Source: Nitrosotalea sp.
GTDB lineage: Archaea; Thermoproteota; Nitrososphaeria; Nitrososphaerales; Nitrosopumilaceae
Direction: 5' to 3'
DNA length: 18,133 nucleotides
Assembly: GCA_023252335.1 (NCBI GenBank)
Contig: JAJPEA010000019.1
Span: 1 to 18,133 of the forward strand
The position numbers and the translations under genes are program-made. The notes below the pieces were generated by a model that had not been told where the DNA came from, did no database searches, and saw nothing but the letters and a program-made list of their open reading frames with translations. Each line of letters begins with the position of its first letter. The stretch's first letter is position 1. Positions 1 through 7,894 of the stretch are shown here, in pieces.

Positions 1-44
1 GTTGCTTCAGAATGCTTAATATCAGTCAGAAGAAAAAATTGTGA
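1..44 (+). other. possible 3' tail of an upstream gene and alaS leader
   Basis: Forty-five bases precede alaS. One frame ends with TGA at 42-44 and another with TAA at 17-19; either could be the end of a gene lying mostly outside the window. The sequence TTAATAT at 16-22 sits 24-30 bases before the alaS ATG and could be a box A for a leaderless transcript. Too little sequence is visible to decide between these. Confidence 0.25.
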
Positions 45-45
45 A

Positions 46-2754
46 ATGGACAAGGATGAGATCCTTTCAAAGTTTTCTACTGATCCAGATAGATACTACA
101 AGGTTACGTTATTTGAAAATGAAGGGTTTAGGAGAAGATCATGTAACAAGTGCCACAGGTTTTTCTGGACTTTGGATGACGGCATTAACATGTGTCCTGA
201 TCATATAGAAAACAGCTATTCGTTCATTGGCGATCCCCCTACAAACAAGAGATTTGATTACACACAAGCATGGAAAGAAGTAGAATCTTTTTTCGTACAA
301 AATAATCACAAATCAGTTGGAAGATATCCAGTAGTTTGCAGATGGCGTGATGATCTTTATTTTACAATTGCATCTATCGTAGACTTTCAAAGAGTGATGG
401 GTTCCAAAGTTGTCTTTGAATTTCCTGCCAATCCACTTGTTGTTCCACAAACCTGTCTTAGATTCAAAGACATTGAAAATGTTGGAGTAACCGGAAGACA
501 TTTTTCCAGTTTTTGCATGATAGGACAACACAGTATACCAAACTCGCAAGGATATTGGAAGGATAAATGTGTGGAACTTGATTTCAAACTACTTACAGAA
601 AGACTAGGAATCAACAAAAAAGAAATTGTATTTGTAGAAGATGTATGGGCAGGAGGAGGATCATTTGGATCATCGCTTGAATATTTTGTAAGGGGACTAG
701 AACTTGGTAATGCGGTATTCACTGAATTTCAGGGCGATCTAACCAATTATTCCACATTAGATCAAAAGATCATAGACATGGGTGCAGGTCTTGAGAGATT
801 TGCATGGATTACAATGGGAACTCCTACTGCTTATGATTGCTGTTTTGGACCTATAACAAAATACATGATAAACAAGATAGGTATTGACATTGATTCTGAT
901 ATAATATCCAAGTATTTCATGTCAGTAGCAAAGGCGCTTTCTGAATCAGATGATATTTCCATAGTTCGAAAGACGGCTGCAAAAATTGCAGGTCTCGATG
1001 AAACAAAACAAGATAGAATAATTTCTCCACTTGAGGGTGTCTACATGATAGCAGATCATTTGCGAACGCTTGTCTTTGCAATTTCCGATGGTGCATTACC
1101 AAGTAATGTAGGAGGCGGCTACAACTTGAGGATAATTCTTAGAAGGACACTTGCAACTATAGATAGATTTGGCTGGAATTTTGACCTCAATGATCTCATT
1201 GATCTTCACATAGATTATCTAAAATCTACATATCCAGAACTTGAACAAACTCGTAATGATGTAAAAACAATAATTGAGATAGAAAAGAGTCGTTACAATG
1301 AATCCAAAGTCAGAATGAAAAACATGGTAGCTACATTCAAGACTCAAAACAAGAAATTATCAGTAGATGATCTCATTCGTTTGTATGAATCAGATGGCAT
1401 AACTCCAGATTTTCTTAAAGAATCTCAGATAATACCAGAAATTCCATCTACATTTTATGAAAGGTTATCAGACTTGCACCAATCTGAAAAGACAGAGAAA
1501 AAAGAAGAGTTTGACCTAGATGGGATACCTGACACAGATTTGTTATATTACAAAGATGATCCGCACGAGTTCAAGGCCAAAATACTCAAAATAATAAAAA
1601 ACAAATTTGTCATACTTGACAGGACATCATTTTATGCAAGAGGAGGAGGACAAGAGCCAGATCACGGAAAAATCGAAGAGTTTGATGTTGTAGATGTCAC
1701 CAAGCACGGAAATGTTGTATTACACGAGATCAAAGATGGAATGCCAAAAGAGAGTGCAATTGTAAGTTGCAAAATTGATTCAATGCGAAGATATGGAATA
1801 ACACGAAACCATACCAGTACTCATGTGTTAAATGCATCTGCAAGAAATACTTTGGGCTCGTGGATCTGGCAGCATTCTGCTTTCAAGGATGTAGACTATG
1901 CAAGACTTGACATCACTCATCATTCAAACCTTACAGAAGAAGAGATAATGAAAATAGAGGATCTTGCAAACACCACCGTAAGAAGAGATGTTCCCGTATT
2001 GATCAACCAATTTGAGAGGGGTGATGCAGAACAAGAATATGGTTTTAGAATTTATCAGGGAGGAGTAGTGCCTGTAAAACAAGTACGAATTGTAAACATA
2101 GAAGGATTTGATGTAGAGGCATGTGGTGGAACACATGTTCAAAAGACTGGAGAACTAGGATTAATAAAAATCACAAAAGCAGAGAGAATTCAAGATGGAG
2201 TAGTTAGACTAGAATTTATGTCTGGCCAATCAGCACTAAAGTATACACAAAATCAAGACAGGAAAATTTCACACATAGTAAAATCTCTTGGTTCAAGCAA
2301 AGAAAAGATGTTAGAATCATTTGAACATGTAATGAAAGACTCTGATGATGTAAAAAGAAAACTAAAACAGATAATCAAAAGAACATCAGAGGCATCTGCA
2401 AATGACGTTATATCTCAAGCAAAAAACCTTGGAAAAGTAAAATTGTACTCAACAGTAGACGAAGAACTTGATGAGGAATTTCACATATCAGTTGGAGAAA
2501 TGGCAACCAAGATGGACAAGTCTCTCATCTATTGTGCATTCATAGTAAAAAATGAGTCAATCAAGATAATATCATTCTCAGGTATCGATGCAACTTCCAC
2601 CAAGAAAGCAGGTGATTTGGTAAAAGAAGTTTCCAAGGTACTAGGAGGTTCAGGAGGTGGAAGGGATACATTTGGTCAAGGAGGAGGAAAAGATCTATCA
2701 AAAATAAAAGATGCTTTACTAACCATAGAGAAATCAATTCTTGGAGAACGATAA
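46..2754 (+). CDS. alaS: alanyl-tRNA synthetase, archaeal type
   Basis: Charges tRNA-Ala with alanine in the cytoplasm and edits misacylated Ser/Gly. The 902 residues match the roughly 900 of archaeal AlaRS. The N-terminus has the archaeal metal-site-like C33-x2-C36 followed by C50 and H53. The class II core shows RWRDD (99-103) and the motif-3 string GAGLERF (246-252). The editing domain carries H589-x3-H593 and C693-x3-H697, the four zinc ligands of the AlaX/AlaRS editing site. A glycine-rich stretch (about 867-882) near the C-terminus precedes the end of the C-Ala domain. The ATG at 46 fits the family N-terminus, although the frame stays open back to base 1 without another start codon. leuS starts 3 bp after the stop, so the two are probably co-transcribed. 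No key residue is missing. Confidence 0.97.
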   Translation: MDKDEILSKFSTDPDRYYKVTLFENEGFRRRSCNKCHRFFWTLDDGINMCPDHIENSYSFIGDPPTNKRFDYTQAWKEVESFFVQNNHKSVGRYPVVCRWRDDLYFTIASIVDFQRVMGSKVVFEFPANPLVVPQTCLRFKDIENVGVTGRHFSSFCMIGQHSIPNSQGYWKDKCVELDFKLLTERLGINKKEIVFVEDVWAGGGSFGSSLEYFVRGLELGNAVFTEFQGDLTNYSTLDQKIIDMGAGLERFAWITMGTPTAYDCCFGPITKYMINKIGIDIDSDIISKYFMSVAKALSESDDISIVRKTAAKIAGLDETKQDRIISPLEGVYMIADHLRTLVFAISDGALPSNVGGGYNLRIILRRTLATIDRFGWNFDLNDLIDLHIDYLKSTYPELEQTRNDVKTIIEIEKSRYNESKVRMKNMVATFKTQNKKLSVDDLIRLYESDGITPDFLKESQIIPEIPSTFYERLSDLHQSEKTEKKEEFDLDGIPDTDLLYYKDDPHEFKAKILKIIKNKFVILDRTSFYARGGGQEPDHGKIEEFDVVDVTKHGNVVLHEIKDGMPKESAIVSCKIDSMRRYGITRNHTSTHVLNASARNTLGSWIWQHSAFKDVDYARLDITHHSNLTEEEIMKIEDLANTTVRRDVPVLINQFERGDAEQEYGFRIYQGGVVPVKQVRIVNIEGFDVEACGGTHVQKTGELGLIKITKAERIQDGVVRLEFMSGQSALKYTQNQDRKISHIVKSLGSSKEKMLESFEHVMKDSDDVKRKLKQIIKRTSEASANDVISQAKNLGKVKLYSTVDEELDEEFHISVGEMATKMDKSLIYCAFIVKNESIKIISFSGIDATSTKKAGDLVKEVSKVLGGSGGGRDTFGQGGGKDLSKIKDALLTIEKSILGER

Positions 2755-2757
2755 TAG

Positions 2758-5631
2758 ATGGATTGGATATCACTTGAAGAAAAATGGAGACGCAAGTGGG
2801 AGGAGGAAAAATACTTTGAAACTGATCCAAACAACAAAAAGAAATTCTTTGTTACAGTTGCATATCCGTATCCCAACTCTCCCCAGCATGTGGGACATGG
2901 AAGAACATACACACTAGCAGATGTTCATGCAAGATTCATGCGTATGCAAGGTTACAATGTGTTATTTCCCATGGGATTTCATTATACCGGAACGCCAATT
3001 CTCGGCATGGCAAGAAGGGTTCAAGACAATGACCTAAAATTACTAGAAACGTTTCGTACTTTGTACAAAGTTCCAGATGATAAGATAAGAGAGTTTACAG
3101 AGCCAGTAAAGATTGCAGATTATTTCCATCAAGAGATAAAGACAGGAATGATTGAGATGGGATATTCCATAGACTGGAGAAGAGAGTTTACTACAATAGA
3201 CCCAGTATATAGTAAATTTATCGAGTGGCAATTTGGAAAATTAAAAGAAAAAAATCTCATAATTCAGGGTACTCACCCAGTAGGATGGTGTCCAAAGGAT
3301 CAGAATCCAGTATCACAACATGATACACAGGGAGATGTAGAGCCAAGTTTTACAGAATACACGATTGTCAAATTCAGATATGACAAGTACGTTATCCCAA
3401 CTGCAACATTACGACCTGAGACTATATTTGGTGTAACAAACATCTGGATAAATCCAGAGTTCATGTATGAAATAGTGCAGGTTGACAATGAAATATGGAT
3501 AGTAACTAGCGAATGTGCAAGAAAGTTAGAGTTTCACAATAAAACAATAACAAGACTGGACAAGATATCAGGCAATGAACTAGTTGGCAAGAAAGTTCAT
3601 GTACCTGAAAGAGATGAACAGGTTTTAATTTTACCAGCAAGTTTTGTCAAAAGTGAAAACGGTACAGGCATTGTAATGTCTGTTCCAGCACATGCACCTT
3701 TTGATTATCAAGCCCTAGAAGATCTTAAAAAAGAGAGTGCAAAGTATCCCAACATACCAGATCTTCAAAGCATTCAGGCAATACCAATAATTGAGACAGA
3801 AGGTTATGGTCAAATTCCTGCATTAGATGCAATAATCAAATTCCAAATTGAAAATCAAAATAATCCAAAATTAGAAGAGGCCACTAAAGAAATTTACTCA
3901 AAGGAATTTTACGGTGGTAGATTAAAACAAAACACTGGAAGATTTGCAAACAAGACAGTTGCAGAAGCAAAAGATGAAGTAAAAAAATGGATGTTACAAG
4001 AAAAAAATGCAGATACACTGTACGAGTTGAACGAAATTCCCATAAGATGTAGATGCGGTGCAGAATGTGTAGTAAAGATTCTCAGTAATCAATGGTTTCT
4101 CAACTATTCGGATCCAGAATGGAAAACAAAAGTGCATGCGTGGATAAATGAGATGAAGATCCTTCCAGAGGAGATTAGAAATGAGTTTAACAACGTGGTG
4201 GATTGGCTTAGGGAGAGAGCATGTGCAAGACAACATGGATTAGGAACAAAATTACCGTGGGATAAAAACTGGATAATAGAAAGCCTTTCGGATTCTGTAA
4301 TTTACATGGCATACTATACCATAGCAAAATATGTCAACAACAAAGAGATCACACCAGAAAATGTATCTGATGCTTTTTTTGATTACATATTTTTGAACAA
4401 GGGAGTCTCAGAGGAAATATCATCCAAGTGTAAAATATCGCTTGATCTTTTGGAGAGAATAAAAAAAGAGTTTCAATATTTTTATCCAGTCAATGCAAGA
4501 CATTCAGGAAGAGATCTAGTACCAAACCATTTGACATTTTTCATCTTCAATCACATAGCAATATTTCCAAGAGAATACTGGCCTGAAGAGATTGTAGTCA
4601 ATGGATCAGTCCTAATGGATGGAAAAAAAATGTCCAAATCAGAGGGGAATATAATACCACTAAGAGACGCCATAAGAAACCATGGTGCAGATTCAATTAG
4701 GCTTACAATTTTGATTTCTGCAGAGTTGTTGCAGGATGCAGATTTCAACCAAGAAGCAGTAAAGGGAATAAAGAACAAATTAGAAAACATGTTAGAAGAA
4801 TGCTCAAAGTATAGATCATTTTCTGACAATGTAAAATTCGAGCAGGAAGACAAGTGGATAAAAAGTAAGATGGAACAGTTGATTCTCAGAACAACTTTAT
4901 CAATACAAAAAATGCGATTAAGAGAAGCATTGCATTTTGTTCTCTATGAGTTTGAATCAGACCTTCAGTGGTATATGAAACGAGCTTTAGCAAAGAAACG
5001 CGATAATTTTTCCGGAATATTGCATGAGATATTTTCTACACGGGTATCAATGATGTCGCCTTTTGCCCCATATGCCTCAGAAGAGATGTGGTCAAGATTA
5101 GGAAACACAGGTATTGTCTCAAAGTCTTCCTGGCCAACATATCATGAGGATATGATTGACTTTGAGTCAATTCAATCTGAGAACCTATTAAAAAATACAG
5201 TTGATGATATAAAAAATATAATCAAGGTCACAAAAATCTCTCCAAATAAAATAACAATATACACATCTGCACAATGGAAAGTAAAAGCGTATAAGAAAAT
5301 TCTGTCTAGCGTAGTGGCAGGTGAAATAAACATAGGTTCTCTGATAAAATCTCTTATTGCAGACAAGGAAACAGAAGAAATAAAAAAAGATCCTGATTTT
5401 GTGAAAAAAACAGTCAATGACATATTATCAGAATCACAAGAAGAAAGAGAATCAAAGAACAAACTTGGTCTTGTTGATGAAAAGAAAATTCTCTCAGAGC
5501 TTAATTCACTTGTACAAGCAGAGTTTGGAATCACATCCCAAGTATTTTCAGAATCGGATCAAGACAAGTATGATCCAAAAAATAAATCAAGAACAGCAAG
5601 ACCATACAAACCAGCTATCTTGATTGAATAA
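2758..5631 (+). CDS. leuS: leucyl-tRNA synthetase, archaeal/eukaryal type
   Basis: Class Ia synthetase that charges tRNA-Leu. The 957 residues fit archaeal LeuRS. The HIGH signature appears as H44-V-G-H47 and the second ATP-binding signature as K624-M-S-K-S628. The CP1 editing domain has the threonine-rich segment around T215-T222 (TATLRPET) and the block GTGIVMSVPAHAPFDY (302-317), whose D316 is the position expected to hold the substrate amino group. A Cys pair lies in the sequence RCRCGAEC. The C-terminus ends KPAILIE, like the archaeal extension that contacts the long variable arm of tRNA-Leu. GGAG at 2743-2746, inside the alaS end, is a plausible ribosome binding site 11 bases before the ATG. 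It forms a two-gene unit with alaS. Confidence 0.97.
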   Translation: MDWISLEEKWRRKWEEEKYFETDPNNKKKFFVTVAYPYPNSPQHVGHGRTYTLADVHARFMRMQGYNVLFPMGFHYTGTPILGMARRVQDNDLKLLETFRTLYKVPDDKIREFTEPVKIADYFHQEIKTGMIEMGYSIDWRREFTTIDPVYSKFIEWQFGKLKEKNLIIQGTHPVGWCPKDQNPVSQHDTQGDVEPSFTEYTIVKFRYDKYVIPTATLRPETIFGVTNIWINPEFMYEIVQVDNEIWIVTSECARKLEFHNKTITRLDKISGNELVGKKVHVPERDEQVLILPASFVKSENGTGIVMSVPAHAPFDYQALEDLKKESAKYPNIPDLQSIQAIPIIETEGYGQIPALDAIIKFQIENQNNPKLEEATKEIYSKEFYGGRLKQNTGRFANKTVAEAKDEVKKWMLQEKNADTLYELNEIPIRCRCGAECVVKILSNQWFLNYSDPEWKTKVHAWINEMKILPEEIRNEFNNVVDWLRERACARQHGLGTKLPWDKNWIIESLSDSVIYMAYYTIAKYVNNKEITPENVSDAFFDYIFLNKGVSEEISSKCKISLDLLERIKKEFQYFYPVNARHSGRDLVPNHLTFFIFNHIAIFPREYWPEEIVVNGSVLMDGKKMSKSEGNIIPLRDAIRNHGADSIRLTILISAELLQDADFNQEAVKGIKNKLENMLEECSKYRSFSDNVKFEQEDKWIKSKMEQLILRTTLSIQKMRLREALHFVLYEFESDLQWYMKRALAKKRDNFSGILHEIFSTRVSMMSPFAPYASEEMWSRLGNTGIVSKSSWPTYHEDMIDFESIQSENLLKNTVDDIKNIIKVTKISPNKITIYTSAQWKVKAYKKILSSVVAGEINIGSLIKSLIADKETEEIKKDPDFVKKTVNDILSESQEERESKNKLGLVDEKKILSELNSLVQAEFGITSQVFSESDQDKYDPKNKSRTARPYKPAILIE

Positions 5632-5644
5632 CAATTGCCACATG

Positions 5645-5664
5645 TTTTTATTAGGTGATTTTTT
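5645..5664 (+). promoter_or_regulatory. T-tracts after leuS and box A of the next gene
   Basis: The 45-bp gap between leuS and the reductase holds T5 at 5645-5649 and T6 at 5659-5664, enough for an archaeal T-tract terminator. TTTTTATTA at 5645-5653 resembles a thaumarchaeal box A. It lies 24-32 bases before the TTG start at 5677, the spacing of a leaderless transcript. Confidence 0.45.
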
Positions 5665-5676
5665 GTATAAGATTGT

Positions 5677-6684
5677 TTGAAGATAGCTGTAGTTGGAATA
5701 GGAGTAGCAGGAGCATATCTCCTTTCAAGATTAAAAAATCAACATGAAGTAGTAGGTTTTGAAAGATCCACACAAGAAAATCACGATTCCATATGTGCTT
5801 GGGGTACATCAAAGGCACCGATGGAAGAATTTGCAAAAAAAGCCGGACTTGACTTTAATGATTATGTAATCCACGATGGAAAACAGATGTACGTTGACAT
5901 GGGTTTAGAAAGATTTCAAATTAAACTCAAAGGACTTTGTACTTACAACAAGATTGGATTGATAAAAGACATGGCAAAGGGATGCAAGGTACACCATGGT
6001 ACAGTTCCAAAACTACAAGATCTAGAATCAGAATTTGACATAATTGTAGATTCTACAGGATTTCATAGATCGTATCTTCCAAGACTTGAGAAAGATTTCC
6101 ACTTGCCAACATATCAATACAAAGTAGAATATGAAAACGGCGTACCATTTGATGATTTTTACCTCAAACCATTTTCCTCAATTAGTGGGTATTTCTGGTA
6201 TTTCCCACTAGGTGACAAAATTGCTCATATTGGTGCTGGAGATAAAAATAGAAACCACATTGTAGAAACCAACGCATTTTTGAACAAATATGGCGGAAAA
6301 ATCCTAAAGACTGTTGGAAGACCAATACGTCTTGCCACTCCAAACCTCTGTGAACCATTTTATCACGGAAAAGTAGTCGGGGTTGGAGAATCCATTGGAA
6401 CAGTCTACCCACTGCTAGGTGAAGGAATAATTCCAAGCATGACATGTGGAGACATTTTTGTAGATACGTTAGGCAACAATGAAAGATATAGACAAATGGT
6501 TCTTGCAAAATTTGCAATTTATTCAAAGGTATTATCATTTGTAAGAAATAAAATGGAAAGCAAGTTTGGTATTATGAAAAATTTCATGGACATGTTATCC
6601 ATTTACAGATACATGAAGAAAAATGAAAAAAGATTTGGAATGGAAATTAAGATGACAGATATGATGAAAGTAGCAAAGGCATAA
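5677..6684 (+). CDS. FAD-dependent oxidoreductase, geranylgeranyl reductase family
   Basis: Flavoprotein of 335 residues. The N-terminus is a Rossmann dinucleotide-binding fold with G7-x-G9-x2-G12 and the acidic E29 at the end of the second strand. C40-A-W-G follows, at a position where this family has a conserved Cys-Gly patch. The block YFWYFPLGDKIAHIGAG and the second FAD motif (G237-E-S-I-G-T-V-Y-P-L-L-G-E-G250) are typical of geranylgeranyl reductase-type enzymes, which saturate isoprenoid chains of archaeal membrane lipids. It is shorter than the usual 390-450 residues, so the substrate is uncertain. Translation must begin at TTG 5677, because TAA at 5668-5670 closes the frame and no ATG or GTG lies between. 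It converges on the next gene with 2 bp between stops. Family membership is well supported; the lipid substrate is inference. Confidence 0.82.
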   Translation: MKIAVVGIGVAGAYLLSRLKNQHEVVGFERSTQENHDSICAWGTSKAPMEEFAKKAGLDFNDYVIHDGKQMYVDMGLERFQIKLKGLCTYNKIGLIKDMAKGCKVHHGTVPKLQDLESEFDIIVDSTGFHRSYLPRLEKDFHLPTYQYKVEYENGVPFDDFYLKPFSSISGYFWYFPLGDKIAHIGAGDKNRNHIVETNAFLNKYGGKILKTVGRPIRLATPNLCEPFYHGKVVGVGESIGTVYPLLGEGIIPSMTCGDIFVDTLGNNERYRQMVLAKFAIYSKVLSFVRNKMESKFGIMKNFMDMLSIYRYMKKNEKRFGMEIKMTDMMKVAKA

Positions 6685-6686
6685 AA

Positions 6687-7385
6687 TTACATACTTACAT
6701 AACCAAAATTTTCTCTTGTTGTTCTGTTTGAGTTCATAGTATAATCATATATCATTTTAGAATATTCTAACAGAATATCTTTCATTTCATCGTGAGATTT
6801 TGCAAAATAAAATCCTGGGCAGTCGCCTGTAAATTGAAACGTAGCATGGACCCGAGCTTTTCCTTTTTCATTTTCAAGCCATGATGAAAATGGATACAAA
6901 TAGCACACTCCAGGTCTTGAGGGATGAAGTCCACAATAGCCTTTCTCATCAAGAAACCTACATCGAATATGAGTTCCGTCCTCTAATTCTTTTTCATCTT
7001 CTTTACGTTTTAGATTAATCATAGTCATTACCACGGTATTTCCTGCAGGTCCTTTTTCTTCCCAGGTGGCTATGTTGGTCTCTTTTTTTACAAAATCTGA
7101 TACCTTATCATACTTTAGATTTTTACTTATTGTTACAAGATCACTGCTTGTAAGAGGTAATCTTCCTTGTCTATTGCAACAATTGTGACAGTCAGGCCAA
7201 TAACATTTCCATAAAACATAACCATTTTCGTCTTGTAAATAGGGAATGTGAAAAATCACATCGTTAATTTTTATCTGAAAATCTGAGACATTTGTTTTTT
7301 TACCCAAAATAAAATCTTGAATTATGGGTTCAATTTTCCAGTCTTTGGACAATAGTTCCAAGGCTTCTTCAATATTTGATGTCAT
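6687..7385 (-). CDS. YkgJ/UPF0153-like cysteine-cluster protein
   Basis: A 232-residue soluble protein with a Cys cluster C61-x4-C66-x2-C69-C70. A second set of Cys residues follows around 140-165 (CRFLDEKGYCGLHPSRPGVC) and a further Cys in the GDCPGF segment. This spacing is that of the CxxCxxCC family (YkgJ, UPF0153), annotated as zinc- or iron-chelating and implicated in metal binding; the biological role is not established. I chose ATG at 7385; a TTG at 7388 would add one residue. There is no signal peptide or membrane segment. It is transcribed divergently from the small gene at 7426 across 40 bp and converges on the flavoprotein gene. Confidence 0.8.
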   Translation of the reverse strand: MTSNIEEALELLSKDWKIEPIIQDFILGKKTNVSDFQIKINDVIFHIPYLQDENGYVLWKCYWPDCHNCCNRQGRLPLTSSDLVTISKNLKYDKVSDFVKKETNIATWEEKGPAGNTVVMTMINLKRKEDEKELEDGTHIRCRFLDEKGYCGLHPSRPGVCYLYPFSSWLENEKGKARVHATFQFTGDCPGFYFAKSHDEMKDILLEYSKMIYDYTMNSNRTTRENFGYVSM

Positions 7386-7425
7386 CAACTAATAAATTGA
7401 GATTGGAACTTTTTGAACGTTATCA
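7386..7425. promoter_or_regulatory. 40-bp divergent promoter region
   Basis: The only DNA between the two divergent starts. TAATAAATT at about 7390-7398 lies 28-36 bases before the ATG at 7426 and fits a box A for a leaderless + strand transcript. No clear box A at the right spacing is visible for the minus-strand gene. With so little space, the two promoters must overlap or share elements. Confidence 0.4.
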
Positions 7426-7746
7426 ATGCTAGAAGAAAAGGGAAAATACGCTTCTGCCACTCAAAATCGAAGATTTGTGTGGGAAAAGGTCATGTGGCCG
7501 TTAATACTAGAATTGAATACAACTAGTTTTACCAATAAGCAATACAAGAAGAGACGTGATCAAGTATGCAAAGAACTCAACATACCAGCTTCTAAAATTG
7601 CAGGGGGTTTTGTATCATTGTTGATAAAAGGAATTTTGTACAAAGAAAATGATCTATATTCTATTCATTACAGATTAATTCCTTACATGCGACTTGGTGC
7701 AAATTGTGATTATGCTACTGCAGTTCGTGAGGCCAGTACAAAATAA
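7426..7746 (+). CDS. unrecognised small protein, possible winged-helix fold
   Basis: A 106-residue basic protein that I do not recognise. From residue 35 it reads as helix (TNKQYKKRRDQVCKEL), turn (NIPAS), helix (KIAGGFVSLLIKGIL), then a short beta-like pair (YKENDLYSIHYRLI). This is the pattern of a winged helix-turn-helix DNA-binding domain. It has no signal peptide, no membrane segment and only two Cys. The ATG has no Shine-Dalgarno sequence, but a box A lies about 30 bases upstream, so the mRNA is probably leaderless. It is divergent from the Cys-cluster gene and ends 31 bp before the tRNA. A regulatory role for the divergent pair is a guess from layout. It is likely a real gene, because the frame fills the gap between two promoters exactly. 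Confidence 0.65.
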   Translation: MLEEKGKYASATQNRRFVWEKVMWPLILELNTTSFTNKQYKKRRDQVCKELNIPASKIAGGFVSLLIKGILYKENDLYSIHYRLIPYMRLGANCDYATAVREASTK

Positions 7747-7752
7747 TATATT
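7745..7752 (+). promoter_or_regulatory. box A of the tRNA gene
   Basis: AATATATT at 7745-7752 overlaps the stop of the upstream gene and lies 26-33 bases before the first base of the tRNA acceptor stem, where the TATA element of an archaeal tRNA gene is expected. Confidence 0.55.
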
Positions 7753-7777
7753 CTCAAGAAATACCAGTCGTCTCGGT

Positions 7778-7866
7778 AGCCCGATAGTCTAGTGGCCAAA
7801 CAATTTTGGGTTAGGGATCTTACGAGAGGACACCTGGGGACGGCAGTTCGAATCTGCCTCGGGCTA
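7778..7866 (+). tRNA. tRNA-type gene, anticodon unresolved, probably intron-containing
   Basis: The acceptor stem AGCCCGA (7778-7784) pairs perfectly with TCGGGCT (7859-7865), followed by discriminator A. The T arm is perfect: GGCAG (7842-7846), loop TTCGAAT, CTGCC (7854-7858). The bases TA, GTCT and the loop start AGTGG (7785-7795) look like positions 8-9 and a D arm. The gene spans 89 nt, about 16 more than a class I tRNA, which suggests a short archaeal intron. I could not find a 5-bp anticodon stem with U33, with or without removing one 12-18 nt intron. I also found no class II variable arm. The acceptor stem and discriminator resemble archaeal tRNA-Gln, and a TTG triplet lies at 7806-7808, but this assignment is weak. 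CCA is not encoded. Confidence 0.65.
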
Positions 7867-7868
7867 TC

Positions 7869-7894
7869 TATATTTTTAAAAAATTATTTTTTTA
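7869..7894. terminator. compact bidirectional T/A-tract terminator
   Basis: T5 at 7873-7877 and T7 at 7887-7893 follow the tRNA on the + strand. A6 at 7878-7883 reads as T6 on the minus strand, nine bases after the rps7 stop. The + strand T7 overlaps the rps7 stop codon. Simple T-tracts are the usual archaeal terminators, so this stretch can stop both converging units. Confidence 0.55.

Noticed and set aside
387..722. Minus-strand open frame of 111 codons inside alaS
   Set aside because: It is antisense to the conserved AlaRS catalytic core, has low-complexity Ser/Pro-rich composition and resembles no known protein.
5172..5534. Minus-strand open frame of 120 codons inside leuS
   Set aside because: Ser- and Phe-rich product typical of the complement of an AT-rich gene, without a promoter or ribosome binding site of its own.
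6182..6538. Minus-strand open frame of 118 codons inside the flavoprotein gene
   Set aside because: It lies fully antisense to the conserved second FAD motif, and its composition is unlike that of a folded protein.
7778..7866. tRNA read on the minus strand
   Set aside because: On the minus strand the loop would be ATTCGAA, which breaks the TTCRANY rule, and no D-arm signature appears at its 5' side; the plus strand fits both.
7778..7894. Integrase attachment site or element scar at the tRNA 3' end
   Set aside because: No repeat of the tRNA 3' end and no integrase gene is visible; the flanks are core genes on both sides.
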